Position numbers and translations under genes: made by a program. Shown here one piece after another: positions 1 through 9,114 of a DNA stretch of 21,031 nt. Within the stretch, counting starts at the first letter, position 1. Each line of letters starts with the position of its first letter. Under the pieces are notes generated by a model. That model did no database searches, was not told the DNA's origin, and saw only the letters and a program-made list of their open reading frames with translations. The DNA is from a virus: the IMG/VR virus record IMGVR_UViG_3300044998_001370, positions 1 to 21,031 of that record; one strand, written 5' to 3'.

Positions 1-132
1 GCGGACGCCGGTGACCCGCCGCCAACCGCGTTCCTGATAGCGCCAGCCCTGTTAACCACGAGGATCATCCCGAATGAGGGGTGCCGAGGCCGAGAGAGTG
101 GGTTTGAAACGGTTCCGAACAGGGAGCTTCTG

Positions 133-164
133 ACCGGCCCGCGAAAGCGGGCCGGTTTTGCTTT
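133..164 (+). terminator. Intrinsic (rho-independent) terminator
   Basis: A perfect 9-bp GC-rich stem (CCGGCCCGC at 134-142 and GCGGGCCGG at 147-155) encloses a GAAA tetraloop and is followed by a T-rich run (TTTTGCTTT, 156-164). This is the classic intrinsic terminator layout on the + strand. It ends whatever unit lies upstream of the window and insulates the operon that starts at 508. The product of the upstream unit is not visible. Confidence 0.88.
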
Positions 165-348
165 ACGGATCGGCCGGTTTGCGGAGTCCGGGCGGGATGG
201 CGGAAACGACGGAGAATCCGGGGTCAAACGCTGGGTGGGTCTGGCCGCCGTGCTCTCGGTTTGCGGCCGCCCGGTCGGGCCGCGACGAGAACCCCCGGCG
301 TTCGCGTCGCCCTCTCGGTCGAACCTCTCAAACTCTCTCCGACTCTCG

Positions 349-360
349 GTTAGCGCTAAC
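349..360. promoter_or_regulatory. 12-bp perfect palindrome, candidate operator
   Basis: GTTAGCGCTAAC is an exact inverted repeat with no spacer. It lies about 150 bases upstream of the operon's first start codon and overlaps the third CTCTCGGT copy by two bases. Such symmetry is typical of a dimeric repressor or activator site. No regulator is assigned, although the winged-helix protein of the same operon (5438-7108) could be autoregulatory. The functional assignment is inference. Confidence 0.35.
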
Positions 361-495
361 GCCGATTTGACGCGGGGTTCCGATCGGGGGTGGGCTTCTT
401 GATGGGAGACGACTCGGAAGAGAGAGGCTGAGAGCGTCCGCGGCTGCTCGGCCGATGGTCTCCGCGCCGGTCAGGTTGGGAATCGCATCGACTCG

Positions 496-501
496 TACAA
501 T
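496..501 (+). promoter_or_regulatory. Candidate -10 box giving a leaderless start at 508
   Basis: TACAAT differs from the consensus TATAAT by one base and sits exactly six bases before the ATG at 508. Transcription would therefore start at or next to the A of the start codon. No Shine-Dalgarno sequence lies upstream of this ATG, which fits a leaderless mRNA. The -35 region is weak: the matching position, 473-478, reads AGGTTG. Confidence is moderate because a single -10 hexamer can arise by chance. Confidence 0.45.
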
Positions 502-507
502 CGCACC

Positions 508-2124
508 ATGCCCAAGTTCTATCAGGAGTTGCTCGCCCTCGCGCAATCAGATGCGGCTGCCATCCAGATTGTCTCGCATGAATGGGAGCGGGTGCGGGGT
601 TTCGTCGCGGGCCTGTCACGAGATCTTGGCATTCCGGCTCGCGTCTGGAGCCTTTCGCGCGGAGTGGCGGACCTCGATGAGGTGGCTCAGGTTGGCCAAC
701 CTGACCCGAGTCAGACCGACCCCCAAGAAGTGCTCAAATCGCACTGCGAGGATAAGAAGCCGGCCATACTCCTCATGGAGGACGCACACTACTTCTACCT
801 CGCGTCGGATCGCCGGCATGAAGTGGCCCGATGGCTACGAGAAGCAGCGCGGCTCCGTGGCTCGCCGCGCAAGCTGCTCATCCTCTCTGGTCCCGTTCCG
901 GGTCTACCCCCCGAGACCGTGAAGGAGATTCCGGCCCTTGACGTGCCCTTACCTGACCAGGAGGACTTGAAGGAAGTCTGCCTCAGCGTCGCGCAGGAGC
1001 AGGCAGTCGAGTGTGATCCCGTCGAGTCTCTGCTCGAAGCGGCGAGGGGCTTGACCGTCATGGAAGCGCGTCTGGCCTTTGCTCGTGCAGCGCACGAGAA
1101 GGGTCGGCTGGGGCCGGAAGCCATCCCGCTGGTTGCGCAGGAGAAGTCGCGGGTCATCAAGCAGAGCGGCGTGTTGGAATACTTCGAGCCGAACGCCACG
1201 ATGCGAGATGTCGGTGGCTTGGACAATCTCAAGGCATGGCTGGATCGACGCGGACGCGGCTTCGGGCACGGCGCTCGCGAGCATGGGCTCGAGCCGCCGC
1301 GTGGGATCGTACTGCTCGGCATTCAAGGCTGTGGCAAGTCGCTGATTGCTAAGTCGGTTGCAGCCGCATGGCAGTTCCCATTGCTGAGGTTCGATCTGGG
1401 CCGCGTGTTCGGCGGGGTCGTCGGGCAGTCCGAAGGCAACATGCGGCTTGCGCTCCAGGTCGCTGAAGCGTTGGCTCCGTGTGTGTTGTGGATCGACGAG
1501 ATTGAGAAGGGCCTTTCTGGGATGGGCAGTTCGGATCAGCTCGACGCGGGGGTTTCCGCTCGCGTGGGCGGCACGCTGCTGACGTGGATGCAAGAGAAGA
1601 CCGCGCCCGTGTTCACCGTCGCCACAGCGAATCGCATCGAAGCGCTGCCCCCCGAACTGCTGCGGAAGGGGCGATTCGACGAGATCTTCTTCGTCGATCT
1701 GCCCACCGCGGACGCCCGCAAGGAGATCCTCTCGATTCACCTGTCCAAGAAAAAGCGAGCCCCAAAGGACTTCGAACTGGACCGGCTTGCCCAGGACTCG
1801 CTTGGCTTCTCGGGCGCGGAGCTCGAAGAAGCGGTCCGGGAGGCCCTGTTCGAGTCCTTCGCCGAAGGGAAGGAGGTCACCACCGAGCACATTGCCCGCG
1901 CGATCAAGGCAACATTCCCTCTCTCCCGCACGATGCGCGACCAGATCACCCAGCTGAGGGAATGGTCACGGGCCAGGGCGAGGCGGGCGAGCAGCCAAGA
2001 ACCCGAGCCGTTGCCTCAGGATTCGGGTGGGCCGGTTCCAATCCTCCGTCAGGAGCAACGCAATCCCTTCGTACCACGAACGTCAGCCGCGGGAACCGAG
2101 GAGCGCGGCGAGCGTCGAATGTGA
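508..2124 (+). CDS. Ycf46-type AAA+ ATPase
   Basis: A 538-residue AAA+ ATPase that fits the Ycf46 family of cyanobacteria and plastids. Residues 1-220 form a helical N-terminal region. The AAA module follows at about 225-470, with Walker A GIQGCGKS (271-278), Walker B CVLWIDE (325-331), a sensor-like ATANR segment and an arginine-finger region RKGRFDE starting at 386. The C-terminal 50 residues are polar and probably disordered. The family is thought to remodel protein or nucleoprotein substrates by ATP hydrolysis, but the substrate is unknown. The ATG start has no SD and lies six bases after a -10-like TACAAT. The gene opens a seven-gene operon, and its TGA overlaps the GTG start of the helicase. 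The AAA+ assignment is secure; the Ycf46 subfamily call rests on overall resemblance. Confidence 0.92.
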   Translation: MPKFYQELLALAQSDAAAIQIVSHEWERVRGFVAGLSRDLGIPARVWSLSRGVADLDEVAQVGQPDPSQTDPQEVLKSHCEDKKPAILLMEDAHYFYLASDRRHEVARWLREAARLRGSPRKLLILSGPVPGLPPETVKEIPALDVPLPDQEDLKEVCLSVAQEQAVECDPVESLLEAARGLTVMEARLAFARAAHEKGRLGPEAIPLVAQEKSRVIKQSGVLEYFEPNATMRDVGGLDNLKAWLDRRGRGFGHGAREHGLEPPRGIVLLGIQGCGKSLIAKSVAAAWQFPLLRFDLGRVFGGVVGQSEGNMRLALQVAEALAPCVLWIDEIEKGLSGMGSSDQLDAGVSARVGGTLLTWMQEKTAPVFTVATANRIEALPPELLRKGRFDEIFFVDLPTADARKEILSIHLSKKKRAPKDFELDRLAQDSLGFSGAELEEAVREALFESFAEGKEVTTEHIARAIKATFPLSRTMRDQITQLREWSRARARRASSQEPEPLPQDSGGPVPILRQEQRNPFVPRTSAAGTEERGERRM

Positions 2125-5100
2125 TCTCGTTGCCCAGCATCAAGAAAGGCCGTCTCGTGGGACTACTGAACTACCTAGCGATGGAGCCGACGCAGCGGGC
2201 GTCTGTGATTCAACAGCAGGCCCGCGACGCGCTTGGCCCATTCGAGAGGTACCTGTTCCAAGCACGCCAGAACGCGGAAGAACGCCAACAACGGCACCGC
2301 TTTGCGTTCGAAGTTGTTCGTCGCAAGCACGTGTATCGGTTGCACCCTCTCGACACGCTGGTCGTCCTACGTGCTCACGCGAGCGTGCGTTGGCTGCTGG
2401 AGGGATGGCCTTCACACCGAGGATTTGACCTCACCCGCAAGCTCAACAATGTCGACCGCCAGGAGTACCTCCGCGTCACCGCGGCGACGCAAGTTCCGGC
2501 GGGCCTGCTGATTGAGACTGATTCCGAGCAGTTGCTGGAGGGTGATCGGATCGAGTGGTGCGGGCAGGAGTGCGTGGCTCGGAAGCCAGCTGCCTCAGGC
2601 AGACCGCAAACTGTTGCAGCCGAGGACGGACGAGCGCTGGAAGTTCGTTGGTGGGGTCGAATCGACGAGGATGAGGCCCTTTGCCTCGAAGGTCGCATCG
2701 AAGACTCGACCCTCATCGTTGATGGACAGCGGCGAGAATGCTCGGCATTGTCCGTTTGGGCAGAGTGCAGAATCGCACGCGATTCCAAACGACGCGAGTA
2801 TCCCATCCTGGGCGACACGCTGCGATTGGACGAACCCCTCTCGGGCAGTGTTCTGCTGGCCGACAGGATGAGCGTGCGCCTGGAGGCCAAACCGGCCGAT
2901 GGACGAGGGCGCAGCGGGAACTGGATTCAACTCCTGCTGCCGGACGACTTCCCCGCAGAGCAGGCATTGCTGGACCCGCGGGCCGAGTTCTGTGAGGGCG
3001 AAGAGGTCCGTGAGATCTGGACAGCCCCCGAGCGACGGCACGCGGAATGCCTCAGGATCTTCGAGGTGGACCGCGACCGATACCAGCTGCGCCTTAAGGA
3101 CTTGCCGGCGAAGGGAACGCGCTTCCTCTATGCGCCCCTTGACACACGTGCCGTCGATACCCAGAAGAGGGCCGTTCAGCAACTGCGATACAGCCCTCTG
3201 CCCGCGCATCGCGGTTTGATTCGGTTGTGCGAGAACCCGGAGAAGGCGAGATGGCCAGATGTCCCGGCGTGGTCTTTGCCTGAGCCGGATTGGGAGCTGC
3301 TCGACAAACCCGAGATCGACGGCACCGAGGAGCAACGCGACTTCGTGCGCAAAGCCCTTGCCACAACCGATATCGCGCTGCTTCAAGGGCCGCCCGGTTC
3401 TGGCAAAACGACCGCCATCTGCGAACTGGTGCTGCAGGCGATCAAGAGGGGCGAGCGTGTGCTCATGTGCGCCACGACGCACGTTGCTATCGACAACGCG
3501 CTGGAGAAGCTTTACGACAAACGTCCAGAGATGCTTGAAGCGGTCCGGATTGGTATCGAGGATCGGGTGGATGAGAAGGTACGCGCCCTGCAACTTGACC
3601 GGCGAATCCAGTCGGTCGTGGACTCCTGGCGTGCACATGGCCTCTTTGAGGATCTGTCCGATGACGAACGATGGGAAGCCGCGCAGAGCCTCGTGGTAAC
3701 GAGCGCCAATCTGACGTGCAGCACAACAGCCGGGATCCTCAATCATCCACAGTTGCGGTCGCAGAGGTTCACTGGTGGCGACCGGCCACTGACGACCTTC
3801 GTGCCCTGGGACCTGCTCATCATCGACGAGGCGAGCAAGACGACCGTTACGGAGTTCATCATTCCTGCGTTGCTTGCCCGCAAGCACATCATCGTCGGCG
3901 ATGTGCAGCAGTTGCCTCCATTCACGAACGTCGACGATCTCGAAGCCAACATTGCGCATGTGAGCGATGATGCCGGGAAGGACCTTATCCCGCAGACCTT
4001 GCAACGTGCCCGACTCATCGCGTGGAGATTGACCCGTGAGCCGGTGCGAGGTGCGGGCGTGCGATGGCTGATCGTCGAGGCGACGGAGGTGCTCGATCAT
4101 CTGGAGCGAGAAATTCTGGAGTCCGATTCAAATCGGCAGATCGCTCGCGTCTCGCGGAATGCGCGTCCGGGGCCAGTCCCGCGAGTGACCGTCAAAGAAC
4201 TGGAGAGCGGCTCCGGAACGGTGCTTCGCCTTGCAGCGGCGGAGTGGGTGCTGGTAGATCTGGACGCTTGGCCGCAAGTCCATGATGCTCTGCCTGGTGG
4301 ATTCGTGTTCGCCACAGGGCCGATGGATGAGTGTACCTCCTGGGCATTCCGGCACGCGGCCACCCTGACGCACTCGCCTCGAATCCCGCCGTTTTGGGAG
4401 CGAGGCAGGCAAGTAGCCGCGCGAAACGAACTGGAGCGGATCGAGCGAGACTTTCTCTCTCGACGAACTTGGGCCGCGGAGGTCGCCTGGCGGCTGAAGC
4501 GATGGCACGAACTGCGGTGGAGCGCCGATCGGAAGGAACGAGATCGGATGCAACGCGGACTGGACGAACTGGTGCCGCACACATGGAAGGGGATTCGAGA
4601 GTCGATTGCGGATCAGCGCGACATCGGCCTCCCGAGCGTGATCGAAGTTGTGCAGGAGGGAGTCGGGGCTGGGAGGTCCCGCCGCCCGAACTTTCTGGCA
4701 CATGGGCTGCGCGCCTCACCGGAGGTCCTGAAGGCCAGGTTCGAGTGCCTGACCTATCAGCATCGGATGCACCCCGAGATCTCGAACTACCCACGAAGCG
4801 TCATCTATGAGCGATTGGCCAAGCAAGCCGCCTTGCGGGATGCCAACACGATTCCGATGCGTGATGCTGTCGTCCGATGGGACTTTGCGCCAGAGGTCCG
4901 CAGACGACGAGTATGGATGGACATCCACGGGAGCGAACACCGGGGTGTAAACGAAGCCGAAGTGAAGGCGATGAAGTCCTGGCTAGAGCGGTTTATCGAC
5001 TGGGCCGAGCGCAAGGGACCACCTGCTGGCCGCAGACCTCCATCCGGCAAGAAGCGCGCGGTGTGGGAGGTCGCGTGTCTGTGCTTCTACGTCCGCCAGG

Positions 5101-5441
5101 AGGAGGCGATTTCCGACATGGTGCGACAAGTTACCGGATCGGACGCACGTCACTGCTTTCTGTACCCGAATGAGGACGAGCCGCTGATCGAGATTCGCTG
5201 CGGCACGGTCGATCGGTTTCAGGGACGGGAGGCGGATCTGGTACTGCTCTCGATGCGGAACACCGGGCGCGTGGGGTTTCTTGACAGCCCGAACAGGATC
5301 AACGTCGGGGTGACGAGAGCGCGGCAACAACTGGTCATCTTCGGCCGGTACGATTTCTATGCCAAGGACGATCGCGTGGCATTGGAGCTCAGGGAGTTGG
5401 CCACTATGACGCCTCGTATCAATGGGGGAAGGCACTCGTGA
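2121..5441 (+). CDS. UPF1-like SF1 helicase with long N-terminal extension
   Basis: An 1106-residue superfamily 1 helicase of the UPF1/DNA2-like (AAA_11/AAA_12) type. Motif I GPPGSGKT is at 423-430, motif II DEAS at 569-572, motif III GDVQQLPP from 593, motif IV YQHRMHP from 879, motif V GTVDRFQGREAD from 1028 and motif VI VGVTRARQQ from 1062. All are intact, so ATP-driven unwinding or translocation on RNA or DNA is expected. The first 400 residues match no domain I recognise. Motifs III and IV are separated by about 280 residues, far more than usual, so a domain seems to be inserted there. The frame is open upstream to 1584, but that part overlaps the ATPase gene. GTG 2121 overlaps the ATPase stop (GTGA) and is preferred. 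The helicase stop overlaps the next gene in the same way. Confidence 0.93.
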   Translation: MISLPSIKKGRLVGLLNYLAMEPTQRASVIQQQARDALGPFERYLFQARQNAEERQQRHRFAFEVVRRKHVYRLHPLDTLVVLRAHASVRWLLEGWPSHRGFDLTRKLNNVDRQEYLRVTAATQVPAGLLIETDSEQLLEGDRIEWCGQECVARKPAASGRPQTVAAEDGRALEVRWWGRIDEDEALCLEGRIEDSTLIVDGQRRECSALSVWAECRIARDSKRREYPILGDTLRLDEPLSGSVLLADRMSVRLEAKPADGRGRSGNWIQLLLPDDFPAEQALLDPRAEFCEGEEVREIWTAPERRHAECLRIFEVDRDRYQLRLKDLPAKGTRFLYAPLDTRAVDTQKRAVQQLRYSPLPAHRGLIRLCENPEKARWPDVPAWSLPEPDWELLDKPEIDGTEEQRDFVRKALATTDIALLQGPPGSGKTTAICELVLQAIKRGERVLMCATTHVAIDNALEKLYDKRPEMLEAVRIGIEDRVDEKVRALQLDRRIQSVVDSWRAHGLFEDLSDDERWEAAQSLVVTSANLTCSTTAGILNHPQLRSQRFTGGDRPLTTFVPWDLLIIDEASKTTVTEFIIPALLARKHIIVGDVQQLPPFTNVDDLEANIAHVSDDAGKDLIPQTLQRARLIAWRLTREPVRGAGVRWLIVEATEVLDHLEREILESDSNRQIARVSRNARPGPVPRVTVKELESGSGTVLRLAAAEWVLVDLDAWPQVHDALPGGFVFATGPMDECTSWAFRHAATLTHSPRIPPFWERGRQVAARNELERIERDFLSRRTWAAEVAWRLKRWHELRWSADRKERDRMQRGLDELVPHTWKGIRESIADQRDIGLPSVIEVVQEGVGAGRSRRPNFLAHGLRASPEVLKARFECLTYQHRMHPEISNYPRSVIYERLAKQAALRDANTIPMRDAVVRWDFAPEVRRRRVWMDIHGSEHRGVNEAEVKAMKSWLERFIDWAERKGPPAGRRPPSGKKRAVWEVACLCFYVRQEEAISDMVRQVTGSDARHCFLYPNEDEPLIEIRCGTVDRFQGREADLVLLSMRNTGRVGFLDSPNRINVGVTRARQQLVIFGRYDFYAKDDRVALELRELATMTPRINGGRHS

Positions 5442-7108
5442 GATGTGAACTCGTGACGTCCCTGAAGGTGCACCGATTCGCTGCGTTTGCAGAGATGGCC
5501 GTGTATGTCAAACGACCGGAGATGCAGGCACTATGCCGGGCAGCGCTAAAGGCTGGTGGTGTCATCACGCACGAGGCGGTGCGCAGCGTGCTGCCTGATG
5601 CCACGGACGTAGCGTGCAGCAACATCATCGGCTGGTGCCGCGAGATCGGCTTGTGTGACAAGCGTGACGTGCTCACCGAGACGGGTAAGCAAGCAGCGAG
5701 CGAAGAAGGTGAAGCACCCCTGCTTGAACAGGGCGTGTACGCGCTGTGGGGCGTCGAGCACCCCGTTCTCGGCGGGCGCATCCTTCACTGGGAGCGAATC
5801 CGGATCGACCGCAACGATGAGGGAACTCCTGCCCAACTGCCCTTGACGATCGACTTGAACCAGGTCTGGCGGTCGGTCATTTCGGGCAAGGGGTTTGCGG
5901 TGCGTGATCTGCCGAGCGGGAACCGTGAGCCGCTCGGGTATACGGATTCTGACCATCAGTCCACTTGCGAGCTTCGGTGGAACATTGACTTCCGCTTGGG
6001 AATAAGCCAATGGACGCTCGCCGGACGTATCGCCGGTGGCCGCGATGGTGACCCGGGGCCGATTCGTTCCACACCTACAGATCGTCCGTGCGACCTGCGC
6101 ACGCTGGCCGACCGTTGGATGCGTGGAGTCAAACCTGCGGAGGGACGCTGGAATCTTCAGCAACGCCGCCTCGAGGTGCCGTTCAAGGAAACTCTTGACG
6201 AAGCCGTACGACACACCTTTCAGACTTCGGTCAATCTCGACGAGGTGGAAGGTCCCGATGGTGACGTCTATGAGCATGTCCGCATCACAGATGTACCTGT
6301 CGGCCCGGCGACGCCGGACGACGCGCGTCGATGGATGCTGTGGCGGCTGCGTCGGCGCCTCGCCGAGCCGGGCTATCGATCGGCAGATGCCCTGGCCGCG
6401 GAGTACGTCGCCGTCACCGAAGGCACGCCGCTCGAGGCGATGACTGCGGCACCAGAGCCGGAGGAGATTCTGAAGGAGACGCGGAACGAGCGGCCGTTGT
6501 TCTGGCGTGTTGCCGCAGGGCTCGACCTGACCTGCGAACCCAAGGTGGTGGTTGCGAAGTCCACAAAGGTCGCTCTCTCGGCACCTTCATCACCCGCGAG
6601 TGTTCGGCTCGTTCGAGACTCCAACCTCTCGATGCAGGAGTTGCTGTCTCGATTGCTCGGCACGGTCCGCCCGCGGCGAGTGCTTATCTGCGATCGCTTC
6701 GTTCGCGGCGATGGCAACCTGGCCTGCCTCAGGCTTCTGCATGACTCGCTACGTCAGCAGCATGCGAACTCGCGGCTCTTCGTGCTGACTGATCGGGATG
6801 CAGCGGACCCAAGGCAGGCCGCGCGAATTCAGCAGGTAGTTGGCGAGTCGCCCGTGTGGTATGAGCAGGCGTTCGGACGCATCAGGGCCGAGCAGCCGCA
6901 CGACCGATTCCTTCTCGTCGACTCCGGCGATACCCGTCTCGCGTGGCAGATGTCCAACAGCCCGCTCGACGCGCGACCTCTTCTTGGCAAGGCCGCGACG
7001 CCGGACGCGCCACTGAAGTGGCGAGATCTGGCCTGCACACCGGTCGCTCCGTCGGAGCTGTACTACCCGTACTTGATCAAGTGGTTCGATGGAGGGAAGC
7101 CCGTATGA
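5438..7108 (+). CDS. Winged-helix protein with possible PLD-like C-terminal domain
   Basis: A 556-residue protein with no close family that I recognise. Residues about 25-85 look like a winged helix: GVITHEAVRSVLP, then a recognition-helix-like segment, then GLCDKRDVLTETGK. The middle is polar and strand-rich. Near the C terminus, RVLICDRFV (414-422) and HDRFLLVD (488-495) are spaced like the two halves of a phospholipase D-like fold, in which a variant HxK element often reads HDR. The lysine of a canonical HKD motif is absent, so nuclease activity is uncertain and the domain may be degenerate. The GTG start overlaps the helicase stop (GTGA), with a purine-rich GGGGGAAGG upstream. Overlap with both neighbours suggests coupled translation. 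DNA or RNA recognition is inferred; the gene is certain, its function is not. Confidence 0.85.
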   Translation: MRCELVTSLKVHRFAAFAEMAVYVKRPEMQALCRAALKAGGVITHEAVRSVLPDATDVACSNIIGWCREIGLCDKRDVLTETGKQAASEEGEAPLLEQGVYALWGVEHPVLGGRILHWERIRIDRNDEGTPAQLPLTIDLNQVWRSVISGKGFAVRDLPSGNREPLGYTDSDHQSTCELRWNIDFRLGISQWTLAGRIAGGRDGDPGPIRSTPTDRPCDLRTLADRWMRGVKPAEGRWNLQQRRLEVPFKETLDEAVRHTFQTSVNLDEVEGPDGDVYEHVRITDVPVGPATPDDARRWMLWRLRRRLAEPGYRSADALAAEYVAVTEGTPLEAMTAAPEPEEILKETRNERPLFWRVAAGLDLTCEPKVVVAKSTKVALSAPSSPASVRLVRDSNLSMQELLSRLLGTVRPRRVLICDRFVRGDGNLACLRLLHDSLRQQHANSRLFVLTDRDAADPRQAARIQQVVGESPVWYEQAFGRIRAEQPHDRFLLVDSGDTRLAWQMSNSPLDARPLLGKAATPDAPLKWRDLACTPVAPSELYYPYLIKWFDGGKPV

Positions 7109-9111
7109 CCACTCTACGTGGCCCCATCCAGCTGTACTCACGCCGAAATACGGTCGACCGTTCAGATGTGCGCATTGCGGTCGCGTGGGAGTGCCTCGCG
7201 CAAGGCACGGAAGGGCTCGCTCCGACTGACCCCTGGATCGACCCGACGAGCGCACATTTCAGCGACATGATCCGGCGCGTGGTGGGCGATGCCAGCCAGC
7301 CATCGATGTTTGTGCTGCCTGAAACGGCACCAAGTTCGCTCACGCGTGCCATGCTCGAAGCCACGGCGGGTGATCGCCGCGTGTACGTGCTGGGCTCGCT
7401 CGGGTTTGGGGCCGGGCAGCGCGATCCGGGCCTGCGCGACAGGGCATCGGCCTTCGTGCTCGCTCGCCGCACTTCGCTGCCGCTGCTTTCGGCCGTGGTC
7501 AACTGCTCGACCCGGCGCGCTGGGCTCTGCATCGGTGCCCTCGCGACCGGAGCACCCCAATGGGCCATTGAGCTTGACGAGGGCCAGAGCGCTGGGTTCG
7601 TCCGCGTCGCCCTCCACTGGTTCTGGCATCACGCCGCGGATGAAGCATGGACAGAGTCGAAGTCACCAGCGTTGACGTTTCAGCCGCCTCAAGACCGCCC
7701 AGTCGATGTCGTCCCACCAACGGACGGCCCGGTGCGGCTTCTTCGCAGACCGGTCGATTCTGAAGTTGCCCCGGGTGACGCGGTTTGTGTTCGAAGCACA
7801 AGCGTCGGGCTACCCCAGCGGGCGCGCCGACTGATCACTACGCCATCGGGAGATGGTCAGGCGGATCTGGCAGCGCTTGTTGCGGCCGGGTCGGAAGTGA
7901 TCGGTCTTGCGCAGGTGCTGCCGGACTTATGGGTGACGCCGTCGGAGGGCATGATCGAATGGCCGATCGCCGACTTCATGCTCCGGATCACACTCAACTC
8001 GTCTCAAGCTCGCACGCTCCACGATGCGCTGCTTCAAGCCAGGCCAGCAGCTGTTCTCCGCAGAGAGGTACCTCTGCGGGCCCTGTCTGGGGCGGTCTGG
8101 CTTCCGAATGCTGCTTCGGCCAAGCCATGCATCGACGAAGCAGAGATTGAGGTCGGCGAAGTTCCTTGCGAGTCCCTGGATGAGGTATCGAACAAGGAGC
8201 CAGAAAAATGGCCGGACGCACCTCCGCTCGTCCGCAAGGCAATCTTCGCATGGACGAATGTCCCGCCCACGCCACCTGCGAAAGCGGTGCGCAGCGACCT
8301 TTACCAGCAGTGGGATGAAGCGGACAAGTCTCTGTCCTTACGCGTCAAGACCTGCAGTGAACAGCTCAAGTCCGCCGGGGAACGCAGCGATCAGGCAAGA
8401 TCAATACTCGGACGCTGGTTTGAAGGGGTGCTCGGCCTTGACCGAAAGCGACGCGAATTGGTGGCCGAGTGCGAGTCGCTTGCTGTCGTGAAACTCGCCG
8501 GCGGGTCGGTGGATGCCGCTCGTGGGTTCGTGGAACGCCTGAAGACGCTCGAAGCTGGCGTGCAGGAGTATGTCCGTGGCGTGGATAGCGATATCGCCAA
8601 GGCCGACGAACAGCAGCAGCGCGAACAGTGGGAGAAAGAGCAGGCCGAGCACAGGGCGCAACTCGACGAGATTGACGCCAAGATTGCAGCTGCGAAGCAG
8701 CAGAAATCGTCCCTCGACGAGGAGAGCAAGGATGGTCAGCGGAAAGGGGAGAGCGATTCGGACTGGAAGGCACGGCAGCGAAGGCTCAACGATGACCTGA
8801 AGACTGTTGCCAACGATATCGCACGTCTCAACGGCAGCCGGAGTCAGCATGAGCAGGCGCTGAAGCGTCCCTTCAGTCCGAAGTCGAGGCATGGCAATGA
8901 CGCGAAGAGAAGCAGCGGCAAAGGGTTTGTTCCCGCACCAACGAAGGCGTCGGCGGGACTTCGGGTCCCCGCCGAGGCCCTGCCCTCAATAGGAGAACTG
9001 TTCGAGGCTGGAACGGACCGATACCTGGCGATCGACACCTGGGAACAGCACGATCCTGGCCGTGCCGAGGCCGCTCGACTGAAGGCACGCATGGTTGCTC
9101 GAAAGAGGTGA
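7105..9111 (+). CDS. Unknown protein with long C-terminal coiled coil
   Basis: A 668-residue protein that I do not recognise. The first 400 residues look globular, with mixed hydrophobic strands and a tryptophan-rich stretch LHWFWHHAADEAW. Residues about 400-590 are rich in Glu, Gln, Lys, Arg and Ala in heptad-like order, indicating one or more coiled coils. The last 50 residues form a small conserved-looking tail (GELFEAGTDRYLAIDTWEQ). No signal peptide or transmembrane segment is evident. ATG 7105 overlaps the preceding stop (ATGA) and has GGAGGGA eight or so bases upstream. Earlier in-frame starts exist inside the upstream gene but are unlikely. A scaffold or adaptor role for the two ATPases of the operon is a guess from the coiled coil. 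Confidence 0.87.
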   Translation: MTTLRGPIQLYSRRNTVDRSDVRIAVAWECLAQGTEGLAPTDPWIDPTSAHFSDMIRRVVGDASQPSMFVLPETAPSSLTRAMLEATAGDRRVYVLGSLGFGAGQRDPGLRDRASAFVLARRTSLPLLSAVVNCSTRRAGLCIGALATGAPQWAIELDEGQSAGFVRVALHWFWHHAADEAWTESKSPALTFQPPQDRPVDVVPPTDGPVRLLRRPVDSEVAPGDAVCVRSTSVGLPQRARRLITTPSGDGQADLAALVAAGSEVIGLAQVLPDLWVTPSEGMIEWPIADFMLRITLNSSQARTLHDALLQARPAAVLRREVPLRALSGAVWLPNAASAKPCIDEAEIEVGEVPCESLDEVSNKEPEKWPDAPPLVRKAIFAWTNVPPTPPAKAVRSDLYQQWDEADKSLSLRVKTCSEQLKSAGERSDQARSILGRWFEGVLGLDRKRRELVAECESLAVVKLAGGSVDAARGFVERLKTLEAGVQEYVRGVDSDIAKADEQQQREQWEKEQAEHRAQLDEIDAKIAAAKQQKSSLDEESKDGQRKGESDSDWKARQRRLNDDLKTVANDIARLNGSRSQHEQALKRPFSPKSRHGNDAKRSSGKGFVPAPTKASAGLRVPAEALPSIGELFEAGTDRYLAIDTWEQHDPGRAEAARLKARMVARKR

Positions 9112-9114
9112 CGT

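Larger units (their letters stand above)
165..507 (+). other. Non-coding leader region upstream of the seven-gene operon
   Basis: About 340 bases without a convincing gene. Short open frames exist on both strands, but they are low-complexity Arg/Ser/Pro-rich readings of GC-rich DNA and have no recognisable domain. The region holds three direct copies of the octamer CTCTCGGT (253-260, 312-319, 343-350), a 12-bp palindrome overlapping the last copy, and a candidate promoter just before the ATG at 508. It is probably the regulatory region of the downstream operon. Confidence 0.5.

Noticed and set aside
1-401. Open + strand frame through the upstream region
   Set aside because: It runs straight through a strong intrinsic terminator and gives no recognisable protein. 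Long open frames are expected at this GC.
1584-2120. In-frame extension of the helicase upstream of 2121
   Set aside because: It lies entirely within the ATPase gene in another frame, while GTG 2121 overlaps the ATPase stop as at the other operon junctions.
2595-4100. 501-residue minus-strand ORF
   Set aside because: It is antisense to the helicase, including motifs I to III, and shows no motif of its own.
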